Shown here piece after piece: positions 18,650-27,388 of a stretch of 64,000 nucleotides of DNA. Within the stretch, counting starts at the first letter, position 1. Every line of letters starts with the position of its first letter. Origin of the DNA: Aliiroseovarius sp. S1339 (GTDB lineage Bacteria; Pseudomonadota; Alphaproteobacteria; Rhodobacterales; Rhodobacteraceae); the NCBI RefSeq assembly GCF_023195695.1, contig NZ_JALPQG010000008.1, forward strand, positions 124,001-188,000, in the 5' to 3' direction. The translations under genes and the position numbers were made by a program. The notes beneath the pieces were generated by a model, which was given only the letters and a program-made list of their open reading frames with translations, searched no databases and was not told where the DNA came from.

Positions 18650-19866
18650 GCAGCGTTTATTTCGGCCGTTGGGGCTTTGACCTCTGCGGCCGCGGCGACA
18701 AGTGCGTCGGCAATGAAATCCAGATCAGGCTGTTTCAGGCGCACCGGAAGGCGCGTGTCACAGGCGCGCATCAGCATCGCGCGGGTTTGCGGCAACTCGC
18801 CTTGATCGCCAATAAATTTCCAGTTCCAAAAGGCACGCGCGTTGTCGGTGCTCATCCCGAAGACCTGAACCGCGACACCGCGCTGTTTGGCGGCCTCTTG
18901 AAACGCCAGCGTGTCGGCGTCGCTCATTCCAACAAGGTTAAACTGGATGGAATCTGGCGCACGCGTTTCGGGGGCGAGTGGTGATGGTACGTCGATCCCT
19001 GCACTTTCGTTCAGTCTTGCGGCCACATAATCGTGGTTTCTCAACCCGTCGGTGACACGCCGCTCCAACTCCCCCAGCTGAGGGCGAATGACTGCCGCCG
19101 ACAGGTTTGACAGCCGTGTGTTGTAAAGCGGCAGTTGATTTTGCCAGCGCGCGAAGGCGTCGGCCAGCGCGGTCGTATTATCGCCGTGGGGTGTTTTGTG
19201 TTTCTTCCAATTGTGCTCGTAAGCGCCGGACATGATGACCGCGCGGGCGATCAGATCAGCGTCATCGGTGATCAGAATTCCCCCTTCGCCCGCGTTCAGC
19301 ATCTTGTAGGACTGGAACGAGAAACAGCCGATCTTCCCAATCGTGCCGATCTTGCGCCCGTGCCACAACGTGCCCAGCGAATGGGCGGCGTCCTCGATCA
19401 CCGGCACACCGCGCGCATCACACAGCGCCATGATCGCATCCATGTCTGAGGTATGGCCGCGCATGTGGCTGATGATGACCGCCTTGATGTCGTCTGTTAG
19501 CTTGGCCTCGAAATCGGCCATATCGATGCGATAATTGTCTTTCACATCTACCAGCACTGGTTGGCAATCCGCGTGGACGACCGAACTGGGCACAGCCGCA
19601 AAGGTGAACGCCGGGACCAAAACCTTGGCGTCGCGGGGCAGGTCCAGCGCCTTCAGCGACAAAAACAGCGCCGCCGAGCAACTGGCCACGGCCAGCGCGT
19701 ATTTCGCGCCCATAAGGTTGGCAAATTCGGCCTCTAGCAGGCTGACCGGCGCGTCGTCTGCAGCGGTATAGCGAAACAGGTCGCCGGATTGCAAAAGCCG
19801 GTCAATTTCGGCGCGGGCGGCTTCGGGGATGGGTTCTGCGTCATAGACGTTGGGGGCAAGGGTCAA
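18646..19866 (-). CDS. DegT/DnrJ/EryC1/StrS-family aminotransferase
   Basis: PLP-dependent aminotransferase (406 aa) of the family that usually aminates keto-sugars. The PLP lysine is in SFQSYKMLNAGEGG (Lys188), with the PLP-contacting aspartate in VIEDAAHSLG (Asp159) and the phosphate-binding region near SCSAALFLS (62-70). No sugar-nucleotide genes adjoin; instead a glutamine synthetase, amidotransferase and amino-acid importer precede it on the same strand, across 181 bp containing a large hairpin. It may therefore act on a different amino acceptor. Confidence 0.88.
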   Translation of the reverse strand: MTLAPNVYDAEPIPEAARAEIDRLLQSGDLFRYTAADDAPVSLLEAEFANLMGAKYALAVASCSAALFLSLKALDLPRDAKVLVPAFTFAAVPSSVVHADCQPVLVDVKDNYRIDMADFEAKLTDDIKAVIISHMRGHTSDMDAIMALCDARGVPVIEDAAHSLGTLWHGRKIGTIGKIGCFSFQSYKMLNAGEGGILITDDADLIARAVIMSGAYEHNWKKHKTPHGDNTTALADAFARWQNQLPLYNTRLSNLSAAVIRPQLGELERRVTDGLRNHDYVAARLNESAGIDVPSPLAPETRAPDSIQFNLVGMSDADTLAFQEAAKQRGVAVQVFGMSTDNARAFWNWKFIGDQGELPQTRAMLMRACDTRLPVRLKQPDLDFIADALVAAAAEVKAPTAEINAA

Positions 19867-19992
19867 AATCCGGCTCCTGCTCTTGTGGACGAGAATCGGA
19901 ATTATTTCGATTTTCCGAAACTCTTCTTCGGAGAATCCGTAAATGACTCCACCGCAAAAAACCAGAGGAATGTTGGTGACGGCCCGTGCATT

Positions 19993-20038
19993 AACGGAAC
20001 CCGCCGACGCAAATAGTTATGCGTCGGCGGGTTCCGTT
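19993..20038. repeat. Perfect 19-bp stem hairpin between GS and aminotransferase genes
   Basis: The 19 bases at 19993-20011 are the exact reverse complement of 20020-20038, with an 8-nt loop. It begins 9 bases after the glutamine synthetase stop (minus strand). No T-run follows on the minus strand, so it is not a standard intrinsic terminator. It may protect the upstream mRNA or reduce read-through into the aminotransferase gene. Confidence 0.7.
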
Positions 20039-20047
20039 CACAGAAGC

Positions 20048-21427
20048 TTAGACGTTCAGCAGCAGATGTTCGCGTTCCCAAGGGCTGATGACTTGCAGGA
20101 ATTCATCATATTCCGTGCGTTTCACGATCGAGTAGACGCGGGCGAATTCCGGTCCAAGCACCTCGTGCATTTTCTTGGCCTCGTCGAACAGGTCAAGCGC
20201 GTAGCCTTGGTCGCGGGGAATATCCTCTTCGCCCTCATAGGCGTCGCCTTTAAACTGTGCGGTTGGGCGTTTTTCTTCGATCAGGCCCAGATATCCGGCG
20301 GCAAGGCTGGCGGCGATGCCTAGATATGGGTTGCAATCCATCCCAGCGATCCGGTTTTCCACTCGCCGCGCCTTGGGCGAGGACAGAGGCACGCGGATAC
20401 CTGTCGTGCGGTTGTCACGCGCCCATTCAAGATTGATGGGGGCGGCGTTGTCCTTTACGTAACGGCGGTAGCTATTCACGTAAGGTGCCAACACGGCCAC
20501 CACGCTGGGCAGGTGATTTTGCATTCCCGCGATGAAATGGAAGAACGCGTCTCGGTCGCCGCCTTGCGGACCCGAGAAGATGTTTTCGCCCGTTTCTCTG
20601 TCCAACACCGAATGGTGGATGTGCATGGCCGAGCCGGGTTCTTCAGCGATCGGCTTGGCCATGAACGTGGCAAAGCAATCGTGGCGCAATGCAGCCTCGC
20701 GGATTAGGCGTTTGAAATAGAACACTTCGTCAGCCAGTTTAATCGGGTCGCCGTGGATCAGGTTGATCTCAAGCTGGCCTGCACCACCTTCTTGGGTGAT
20801 GCCGTCGATTTCAAACCCTTGCGCTTCGGCGAAATCATAGATGTCGTCGATCACTGGCCCAAATTCATCGACTGCCGTCATCGAGTACGCCTGACGCGCC
20901 GCCGCAGGGCGACCCGAGCGGCCCATCATCGGTTTGATTTTCTCGGCCGGGTCGATGTTGCGCGCGACAAGATAAAACTCCATCTCGGGCGCGACCACGG
21001 GTTCCCAACCCTTGGCGTGATAAAGGCCAACAACACGTTTCAAGACATTTCGCGGGCTGAATGGAATGGGCTGGTCGTTGCGGTCGAACGCATCGTGGAT
21101 CACCTGAAGGGTCCAGTCGCCGGTCCAAGGCGCGGCCGTGGCCGTCGACATATCGGGGACCAGGGTCATATCACGTTCGATGAAGCCTTCTTCGCCCGCC
21201 GCTTCGCCCCAGTCACCTGTGATGGTCTGATAGAACACGCTGTCGGGCAGGTGAAAATAGTCCTGACGCATGAATTTGCGGGCGGGCACGGCCTTGCCGC
21301 GCGCAATACCGGGCAGGTCCGAGATGATGCATTCGACCTCGTCCAGCCGTTTGCCGTCCAGATAGTCCTGCGCGGCCTCGGGCAGGGCTTTCATCCAGGC
21401 ATTGGTCTCTGCTTTCAACTTGTCCAT
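20048..21427 (-). CDS. Glutamine synthetase family protein, PuuA-like
   Basis: ATP-dependent ligase of the glutamine synthetase fold (459 aa). The N-terminal beta-grasp half precedes the catalytic core: EMEFYLVAR near 158, GAGQLEINLIHGDP near 233, SAMHIHHSVLD near 282 and NRIAGMDCNPYLGIAASLA near 365. The layout follows gamma-glutamylpolyamine synthetases (PuuA/GlnA3 type) rather than GlnA. The start at 21427 gives MDKLKAETNAW and overlaps the amidotransferase stop as TAATG, giving coupling. With the importer upstream, a role in gamma-glutamylating an imported amine is plausible; the substrate is unproven. Confidence 0.88.
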   Translation of the reverse strand: MDKLKAETNAWMKALPEAAQDYLDGKRLDEVECIISDLPGIARGKAVPARKFMRQDYFHLPDSVFYQTITGDWGEAAGEEGFIERDMTLVPDMSTATAAPWTGDWTLQVIHDAFDRNDQPIPFSPRNVLKRVVGLYHAKGWEPVVAPEMEFYLVARNIDPAEKIKPMMGRSGRPAAARQAYSMTAVDEFGPVIDDIYDFAEAQGFEIDGITQEGGAGQLEINLIHGDPIKLADEVFYFKRLIREAALRHDCFATFMAKPIAEEPGSAMHIHHSVLDRETGENIFSGPQGGDRDAFFHFIAGMQNHLPSVVAVLAPYVNSYRRYVKDNAAPINLEWARDNRTTGIRVPLSSPKARRVENRIAGMDCNPYLGIAASLAAGYLGLIEEKRPTAQFKGDAYEGEEDIPRDQGYALDLFDEAKKMHEVLGPEFARVYSIVKRTEYDEFLQVISPWEREHLLLNV

Positions 21428-22107
21428 TACCTGTCCCCTTTGTTCAGGATATCTGCCATTTGATTTGCGAATTTCTGGGCGTCGATGACCTGCGCCAGAC
21501 CATCCTCGGCCTTTGCCAGAATATCTTCTGATATATTGCCGCGACCGCGGTATTTGATCAAAGCGTCGATCATCTGCGCGGTGAATTCCGGGTGAGGCTG
21601 GATCGTCATGATCTTGTCTCCGATCATCAGCCCTGCATTTTCGCAAAACTCGTTGGAGGCAAAGACGCGCGCGCCCTCGGGCAATTCAACCACCTGATCT
21701 TGATGCCAAGCATTCAGCGCGATTTTTTCGCCGTTGATGTCATAGACCTGACGCCCCACAGCCCAGCCGCCATCAAACTTCTGCACCTTGCCGCCAAGGG
21801 CTTGCGCGATGATCTGGTGGCCAAAGCACACACCCACAAGCGGCAGGTTCGCGTCGCGAATTTGGCGAACCAGTTCTTCCAGCGGCGCGATCCAGTCGTG
21901 ATCTTCATAAGCGCCGTGTTTTGAGCCTGTGATCAGCCAGCCATCTGCTGCATCGGGTCCGTCGGGGAAAAGACCATCCACCACACTGTAGGTCGTAAAG
22001 TCATAGCCATGCCCGTCCAGAAGGCGGGTGAACATCTGGCCGTAATCGCCAAGATCATCGCGCACTTCGTCAGGGGAATGGCCGGTTTGAAGGATACCGA
22101 TCCGCAT
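21427..22107 (-). CDS. Type 1 glutamine amidotransferase
   Basis: Class I glutamine amidotransferase domain protein (226 aa). The nucleophile elbow is VGVCFGHQIIAQALGG (Cys94), and the catalytic His and Glu are in IQPHPEFT (His172, Glu174). It stands alone rather than fused to a synthase. Beside a PuuA-like ligase it may hydrolyse a gamma-glutamyl compound, as PuuD does, or supply ammonia. The start has only a weak Shine-Dalgarno; a 14-bp palindrome ends 9 bp upstream of the ATG. It is translationally coupled to the GS gene. Confidence 0.87.
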   Translation of the reverse strand: MRIGILQTGHSPDEVRDDLGDYGQMFTRLLDGHGYDFTTYSVVDGLFPDGPDAADGWLITGSKHGAYEDHDWIAPLEELVRQIRDANLPLVGVCFGHQIIAQALGGKVQKFDGGWAVGRQVYDINGEKIALNAWHQDQVVELPEGARVFASNEFCENAGLMIGDKIMTIQPHPEFTAQMIDALIKYRGRGNISEDILAKAEDGLAQVIDAQKFANQMADILNKGDR

Positions 22108-22116
22108 GAATCACCA

Positions 22117-22130
22117 AATTTGATCAAATT
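22117..22130. promoter_or_regulatory. 14-bp perfect palindrome at the amidotransferase start
   Basis: AATTTGATCAAATT is fully self-complementary and lies 9 bp upstream of the minus-strand ATG at 22107, in the 149-bp gap after the permease gene. Its position over the leader suggests a repressor site controlling the amidotransferase-GS pair. The cognate regulator is unknown. Confidence 0.45.
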
Positions 22131-22256
22131 ATGAGTTGGACCCTAGCCGAGCCGTTCGACCGGGGCAAGGGGGCAAATCTGCTGACCGGGTTATGCGGCT
22201 GGCAGGACTGCGCGGTCGCTTTTTTATAGATGGTGGCGTCGGCCCGTGGAACAACG

Positions 22257-23063
22257 TTACCGCATCATCGTGCGCATGAAGCCGGGTCTGCGGATGACGG
22301 CTTGCGGCAAGTGCCGGTTCAGCCGTTTCCCGATTGTCCCGAAAATCGTGATCACCACCAGCGTCAACAGGATGAAGAAACCTGCCAGAATGGGATAAGG
22401 GATGAACGGGTTGAAGGTTTTGTCGGCAAAGTAGCTTGCATAATATAGCGCGTCGCCCCGTTGCGCCCACACCGGAAAGCCCGAGAAGAAGACCAGCGCG
22501 GTGGCGTGGAACAGAAAGATAGCCTCGTTCGTATAGGCGGGCCAAGCCAGGCGCAGCATCGACGGCCAGACGATCCGCGTGAACCGCGTGCGCCCGGTTA
22601 TGCCATAGGCGTCCGCAGCCTCAAGATCGCCCTTCGGGATCGACTGAAGTGCGCCGTAAAAGATTTCGGCGGTGTAGGCTGTGGTGTTCAGGAACAATAC
22701 CAGCGTCGCACCCAACCAAGCCGAGGTGAACGGCGCAAAAAACGGAAAGCTTTGCTTCAACACGACGAAAACCGCATAGGCAAAGAACATCTGGATAAAC
22801 AGGGGCGATCCGCGAAACACGTAGATAAAAAATTCAGCAGGCTTGCGCAGCCACGCGTTCTGGCTGTTCTTGGCCAGTGCCATACCGGTCGCCGCAAAAA
22901 AGCCAAAGACAATGGCAATCAGGCCGAAATAGATGTTCCAGATCATGCCCGAGCCGATCAACGTCACCTGTTCGCACAGGGTGAAATCCTCGCGCGGAAG
23001 CAGCCGTTCGCCGATGCCGAGCGACCGGAGCGCATAGTCCTGAACGGTTTGAAGGCAACTCAT
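22257..23063 (-). CDS. Amino-acid ABC transporter permease (HisM type)
   Basis: Inner-membrane permease (268 aa) of a polar amino acid importer. It has membrane helices and the permease-ATPase contact loop GALQSIPKGDLEAADAYGITG near residues 137-157. The N-terminal 35 residues (SCLQTVQDYALRSLGIGERLL) are longer than usual and contain a cysteine-bearing periplasmic segment. The ATGA overlap with the preceding permease gene gives strict pairing. Confidence 0.92.
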   Translation of the reverse strand: MSCLQTVQDYALRSLGIGERLLPREDFTLCEQVTLIGSGMIWNIYFGLIAIVFGFFAATGMALAKNSQNAWLRKPAEFFIYVFRGSPLFIQMFFAYAVFVVLKQSFPFFAPFTSAWLGATLVLFLNTTAYTAEIFYGALQSIPKGDLEAADAYGITGRTRFTRIVWPSMLRLAWPAYTNEAIFLFHATALVFFSGFPVWAQRGDALYYASYFADKTFNPFIPYPILAGFFILLTLVVITIFGTIGKRLNRHLPQAVIRRPGFMRTMMR

Positions 23064-23944
23064 TGGGCAGCCTTTCGTTGCGCTTCGCCAGCAGCGGTGG
23101 CCTGACCGTGCGACAGGCGGCGCGAGATGCGTTTGAACACGCGTTCGCTGATCGATGTCAGCATCAGATAGAACACGAGTAGCGCGAAGAAATAGATCGC
23201 GTGCCAGTTGCCATGCGGATATTCAGTAAACCTCGCGGTCTTCAACCCGCCAAGCTCCTTCGCCCAATAGACGATATCCTCGACCCCCAAAAGGAACAAA
23301 AGCGGCGTGGCTTTGACGAGGATCATCCACAGGTTAGACAGGCCGGGCAGGGCGTAGATCCACATCTGCGGCACGAGGATGCGCCAAAAGGTCTGGCGCT
23401 GGTTCATGCCATAAGCTTCAGCGGTTTCAAGCTGGGCACGGGGCACAGCCCGCATCGCGCCATACAGCACATTGGCCGCAAACGCGCCGAACACGATGGC
23501 AAAGGTCAGCACCGCGAGCGAAAAGCCATAGGCCTCGTGCATCCACTGGGGGCTTGTCGACAGGGGCAGTTTGGCCTGTGTGCAGACCACGAAGTCGCTG
23601 CCTTGGCGGATCGGCTCGGACCAATCGGGGCATTTAACTTTGTGGCGCAGATATTCAAACGCCTGATCCAGAGCGATCACGAAAAACATAAAAAACGCAA
23701 TGTCGGGCACGCCGCGCACAATCGCCGTATAGGTCTTGCCCAGCAGGCTCAGCGGCAAGAACCGTGACCGCGCGGCGGCGGCACCGGCAAAACCGAACAT
23801 CAGCGCCACCGGCGCGGTGATCAACAACAGCACAATCACCGTCAGGAAGGACGCGTAAAAGCCCATGTGCTTCCCAGTGGTCAGGTAGCAGCTGAGCCAG
23901 CTAAAGCCCTCAAGCGTTGACGGATCGGTGCAGTAGGAAAACAT
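23060..23944 (-). CDS. Amino-acid ABC transporter permease (HisQ type)
   Basis: Second permease subunit (294 aa) of the same importer. It shows helices from about residue 28 and the EAA loop GAMRAVPRAQLETAEAYGMNQ near 160-180. An inserted soluble segment (about 100-135, HKVKCPDWSEPIRQGSDFV) between the early helices is unusual for the family and may form an extra periplasmic loop. It lies 101 bp after the binding-protein gene, separated by a terminator-like hairpin. Confidence 0.92.
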   Translation of the reverse strand: MFSYCTDPSTLEGFSWLSCYLTTGKHMGFYASFLTVIVLLLITAPVALMFGFAGAAAARSRFLPLSLLGKTYTAIVRGVPDIAFFMFFVIALDQAFEYLRHKVKCPDWSEPIRQGSDFVVCTQAKLPLSTSPQWMHEAYGFSLAVLTFAIVFGAFAANVLYGAMRAVPRAQLETAEAYGMNQRQTFWRILVPQMWIYALPGLSNLWMILVKATPLLFLLGVEDIVYWAKELGGLKTARFTEYPHGNWHAIYFFALLVFYLMLTSISERVFKRISRRLSHGQATAAGEAQRKAAQ

Positions 23945-24000
23945 TGCGGATACCGGTTGGAAATCAGGCCACGCCGGACGGACGGTGTCAGTTCGGGTGG

Positions 24001-24034
24001 CAAAAAAGGCCCGCGCGGCAGTTGAGCGCGGGCC
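24001..24034 (-). terminator. Intercistronic terminator after the binding-protein gene
   Basis: GGCCCGCGC (24008-24016) pairs with GCGCGGGCC (24026-24034); on the minus strand the stem is followed by six T residues (complement of 24002-24007). It lies just after the binding-protein stop and before the permeases, where partial termination would make more binding protein than membrane subunits. Confidence 0.8.
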
Positions 24035-24045
24035 AAAAGATCAGT

Positions 24046-24768
24046 TTAAAACTGCGAGGAGACTTCCCACTTGGCAATCAACTCGTTCAACGTGCCGTCG
24101 TCCTTCATGGACTGGATGGCTTTGTCGAACATGTCGCGCATGTCCGCATCGCTTTCGCGAAAGCCCATGCCGACGCCGCCGCCGATGGCTTCCATCCGCT
24201 CCAACATCACCAGCCCGTCCGAGCCGACCATCGTATCAAGGAAGCTTTTGTCGGCCAGAACCGCATCAGCTTCGCCGCTTTTCACAGCGGCTACGGTTTC
24301 TTCGGGGGTCGGGAATTCGACAAGGGTCCAACCCTGTTGGGCCACAAACGCGGCTTGAATGGTGGTCGCCTGCGCGGCCACAACAGCCGATGCCGGGTCA
24401 ACGTCAGTCGACATGGCAAGGTAAGCCGAGGGGTCTGGCGGGGTGTAGGGCTGAGTGAAGTCAATCACTTCGTCACGTTCGTCGGTGATCGACATGCCTG
24501 CGATGATGGCATCATAGTTGCCCGACACGAGGTTAGGGATGATCGAGTCCCATTCGTTTTTGACCCATTCACAGGTCATTTCAGCGCGTTTGCAAAGCTC
24601 GTCGCCCAATTCGCGCTCGAAGCCGTCAATCTCGCCGGCGTCGTTGACAAAGTTCCACGGAGCATAGGCGCCTTCGGTGCCCAGACGCACGGTCTTGCCG
24701 TGGTTGTCGGCCATCGCGAAGCCTGCCGTGACCGCAAGCGCTGCGGTCGAAAGGATCAGCTTTTTCAT
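24046..24768 (-). CDS. Periplasmic amino-acid-binding protein of ABC importer
   Basis: Solute-binding protein (240 aa) of the HisJ/ArgT type. A signal peptide MKKLILSTAALAVTAGFAMA is followed by LGTEGAYAPWNFVNDAGEIDG and the substrate-binding GMSITDERDEVIDFTQPY region near 91-108. These resemble binding proteins for basic amino acids such as arginine, ornithine or lysine. It lies between the ATPase gene (46-bp gap) and the permeases. Confidence 0.92.
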   Translation of the reverse strand: MKKLILSTAALAVTAGFAMADNHGKTVRLGTEGAYAPWNFVNDAGEIDGFERELGDELCKRAEMTCEWVKNEWDSIIPNLVSGNYDAIIAGMSITDERDEVIDFTQPYTPPDPSAYLAMSTDVDPASAVVAAQATTIQAAFVAQQGWTLVEFPTPEETVAAVKSGEADAVLADKSFLDTMVGSDGLVMLERMEAIGGGVGMGFRESDADMRDMFDKAIQSMKDDGTLNELIAKWEVSSQF

Positions 24769-24813
24769 TAGTTAACTCCCTTTGAGTGTTGGTTGATTGT
24801 TTGATTATGCAAG

Positions 24814-25617
24814 TCAGCCCGGTTGGGTGGCCGACAGGAACTGTTGAAGTCGCTCGCTTTTTGGCGACCCGAACAGCGTTTCGGGGGGGCCTTCTTCTTC
24901 AATAAGACCCTGATGTAGAAAAATGGTATGATCGGATACGTCAGCCGCCAAGCGCATATCGTGGGTGACGATTACCATGGTGCGCCCCTCTGACGCCAAA
25001 TCCTTAATGACCTTGACCACCTCTTGTTCCAGCTCCGGATCAAGCGCCGAAGTCGGCTCGTCAAACAACAGCGCTTTGGGCTCCATGCACAACGCGCGCG
25101 CAATGGCGGCGCGTTGTTGCTGCCCACCGGACAGTTGTGCGGGCCAGACATCGCATTTGTCGCCAATGCCAACTTTCGCCAGATAGGCGCGGGCCTTTTC
25201 TTCGACTTCCGCCTTGTCGCGACCCAGCACCGTGACCGGCGCTTCCATCACGTTTTGCAGGATGGTCATATGGGACCAGAGGTTAAACTGTTGAAATACC
25301 ATCGAAAGGTTGGTGCGAATACGGGTGACCTGTGCGCGGTCGGACGGGTGGCGATGCAACGCATGGCCGCGCCATGTAATCGGCTCGCCTTCAAAAATCA
25401 CGTCCCCCTGCTGGCTGTCTTCAAGCAAGTTCGCGCAACGCAGCAGTGTTGACTTGCCCGACCCCGAAGACCCGATCAGCGACACGACGTGCCCACGTTC
25501 GGCCACCAGATCGACGCCTTTCAAAACCTCAAGCGCCCCATAACTTTTATGGAGATCGCGGATTTCGATGACGGGCGTTGCTGTGGTGGGGCTTTGGGCA
25601 GCTTTGTCTAGTGGCAC
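24814..25617 (-). CDS. Amino-acid ABC transporter ATP-binding protein
   Basis: HisP-type ATPase (267 aa). Walker A is GSSGSGKST (49-57), the signature LSGGQQQR (162-169) and Walker B LLFDEPTSALDPE (183-195). An extra 17 residues precede the domain. It is first in the minus-strand unit of ATPase, binding protein and two permeases. The 265 bp upstream carry its probable promoter and the end of the TerB-like gene's transcript; I see no strong hairpin there. Confidence 0.95.
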   Translation of the reverse strand: MPLDKAAQSPTTATPVIEIRDLHKSYGALEVLKGVDLVAERGHVVSLIGSSGSGKSTLLRCANLLEDSQQGDVIFEGEPITWRGHALHRHPSDRAQVTRIRTNLSMVFQQFNLWSHMTILQNVMEAPVTVLGRDKAEVEEKARAYLAKVGIGDKCDVWPAQLSGGQQQRAAIARALCMEPKALLFDEPTSALDPELEQEVVKVIKDLASEGRTMVIVTHDMRLAADVSDHTIFLHQGLIEEEGPPETLFGSPKSERLQQFLSATQPG

Positions 25618-25882
25618 GTATGAACCTAGTGGTGAAACAAATGGTGTGACAACGGAGTAGGGCGCATATTTACCTGAAATGCAACGGCGAAAAGGCGGGG
25701 AAGTTGCGTAAATCTGGGCGGATCGGCGGTTCAGCGGTCATATTGCGCAGTGCTAAGTGCTGCCCGCGCGCATGAGTGGAAGCCGAGGATGGCGACGCCC
25801 GCGGGCTGGTATCAGCGGCGCTTGTCTCCGGATTCACGGGCGCTCCCATCGCGGCGCAGAGGGCGATAACCAAGCTATTGAA

Positions 25883-26338
25883 TCAGCCAGCGCCACCGTT
25901 CATGGCCTTGGCCGCGCGCAGGCGTGCTTCGTTGCTTTGAAGGTCCGTGATGCCCAGAAAACGCGGGATCATCCGCATCAATGCGTCCTCTTCCGCCGTG
26001 CGCACGCCGTCGGCCAGCACGACAGACCAAGCGGCTTCGATCACCGCGATGCGGTCATCAAGTCGGACGCCGTCTTTGACCGCATTGGTAAAGCGCACAG
26101 TGTCGGGCGCGGCGGCCTCGACCTCTTCCGCCTCGTGCAAAAGGGCGACCGCGGCGTCGGGCGTCAACCCATAGCGTTTGGACAGAATGCGGGTGATCTC
26201 GTCGATTTCACTCGCGCCATAAGCGTGGTCTGAACGGGCAAGCCGCACCAGGATGGCGGTGATCGCAAGACGCGCGTCATCGTCCCCCAGCGGGGCGGGA
26301 TCAGGTTGCGTCAGTTTGGTCAAAAGAGCTCGGATCAT
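25883..26338 (-). CDS. TerB-like (tellurite resistance TerB family) protein
   Basis: 151-residue helical protein with the TerB-type pattern: ARLAITAILVRLARSDHAYG, EIDEITRILSKRYGLTPD and VIEAAWSVVLADGVRTAEEDALMRMIPRFLGI, where acidic residues form the metal-binding pair. Despite the family name, most such proteins have no tellurite role; many are membrane-stress or trafficking co-factors. It stands between the ABC operon and the DUF1330 gene, on the same strand as both. Confidence 0.85.
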   Translation of the reverse strand: MIRALLTKLTQPDPAPLGDDDARLAITAILVRLARSDHAYGASEIDEITRILSKRYGLTPDAAVALLHEAEEVEAAAPDTVRFTNAVKDGVRLDDRIAVIEAAWSVVLADGVRTAEEDALMRMIPRFLGITDLQSNEARLRAAKAMNGGAG

Positions 26339-26399
26339 CAGGGATATCTACGTGCGTTTTAAGAAAATGTCAGGAGTCAGAGGACTTACGAGCGATCAC

Positions 26400-26693
26400 T
26401 TAGCCGTCATATCCACCGATAATGATCAAATCGCAGATCGCAGCAGGTTCGCGGAACGCCTTCGCCGCTTGGTATTCATCGCTGTCATAACAGGTTTGGG
26501 CGGCTTCAAGGCTTGGAAATTCGATCACGACATTGCGCGTGCGGCTGGTGCCTTCGCGCGCGTCAAATGCACCGCCGCGTACCAAAAATCGCGCGCCGAA
26601 CGTGGCGAACGGCGCAGCATTGGCGGCGATGTATTTCTGATAAGCGGCGTCGTCGCTGACGTCGACCCGTCCGATCCAGTAACCTTTGGGCAT
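26400..26693 (-). CDS. DUF1330 domain protein
   Basis: Small (97 aa) ferredoxin-fold protein with the DUF1330 signature: MPKGYWIGRVDVSDDAAYQKY, then GARFLVRGG and VVIEFPSLEAAQTCYDSDEYQ. Its biochemical role is unknown. The ATG at 26693, after GAGG, gives the standard N-terminus; a TTG seven codons upstream is open but less likely. It lies 17 bp after the exported-protein gene, so it is probably co-transcribed with it. Confidence 0.88.
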   Translation of the reverse strand: MPKGYWIGRVDVSDDAAYQKYIAANAAPFATFGARFLVRGGAFDAREGTSRTRNVVIEFPSLEAAQTCYDSDEYQAAKAFREPAAICDLIIIGGYDG

Positions 26694-26710
26694 GACAACC
26701 TCGTTCAAAT

Positions 26711-27388
26711 TCAACTGCCCAAACTGTCCAGTGAATAGCGGATATCGTCAACGGCAATTCCGCCGGGGTCGTGATGGGTCAGCGTGACCGCCTTGGCTGG
26801 CGGGGTGATCAACAGTCCGATCTCGTTCACGCCGTGGGCTGGATGCAGGTCATGCTGCGCGATCCTTGCACCGGTGGGATCGTAAAACGTTAGCGTCACT
26901 GTCCCCGGTGCGGGGCGCGTGCCCAAAGGGTCGGCATAATCGGCGTGCAACTTGATTGCGAAGGCCGAGGTCCCGCCTTCAAACACCAGCGCCAACGCGC
27001 CTTCACCCCGCCCAGAGCGTTTCTCAAACCCATCAGGCCCAAGCGGGAAAGCGGCGTTGGAGCCGAATCCTGCGTGATAGGCGACCGCAATTGCGGCGTG
27101 TTTTCCGCCCATGCTGGCGCGGGCTGGTAGGCTGAGTTGGCCGTCAAGCACATCAAACCCGTCAACAGCGCGTAAGCTTTGCCCATGTAGCTGTGCACCG
27201 ATGGTCAAACCGGGAAAGGTGAGCAGGCCCTGCACGATCTGTCCGGGCTCCGGCAGCGTTGCAAAGTCTTCAAAATCGACAAGACCCGGCAAGTGCCCGG
27301 CGAGATCGCTGTAGTCGACTGATGTAATTTCTCCGCCCAGAAGGGGTGTGGCGATGCAGACCAAGAGGGTGGCCAACGCCCGGATCAT
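26711..27388 (-). CDS. Exported protein of unknown function
   Basis: 225-residue protein with a signal peptide ([19 protein letters not shown]) and a beta-rich body containing [31 protein letters not shown] and [18 protein letters not shown], typical of extracellular beta-sandwich domains. It has no PEP-CTERM or lipoprotein motif. Its start overlaps the pyrG stop by 4 bases, an odd partner for CTP synthase, so the coupling may be incidental to compact packing. Confidence 0.8.
   Translation of the reverse strand: MIRALATLLVCIATPLLGGEITSVDYSDLAGHLPGLVDFEDFATLPEPGQIVQGLLTFPGLTIGAQLHGQSLRAVDGFDVLDGQLSLPARASMGGKHAAIAVAYHAGFGSNAAFPLGPDGFEKRSGRGEGALALVFEGGTSAFAIKLHADYADPLGTRPAPGTVTLTFYDPTGARIAQHDLHPAHGVNEIGLLITPPAKAVTLTHHDPGGIAVDDIRYSLDSLGS

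Noticed and set aside
25883-26338. Tellurite resistance determinant
   Set aside because: A single TerB-like protein without terC/D/E/Z neighbours does not support tellurite resistance.
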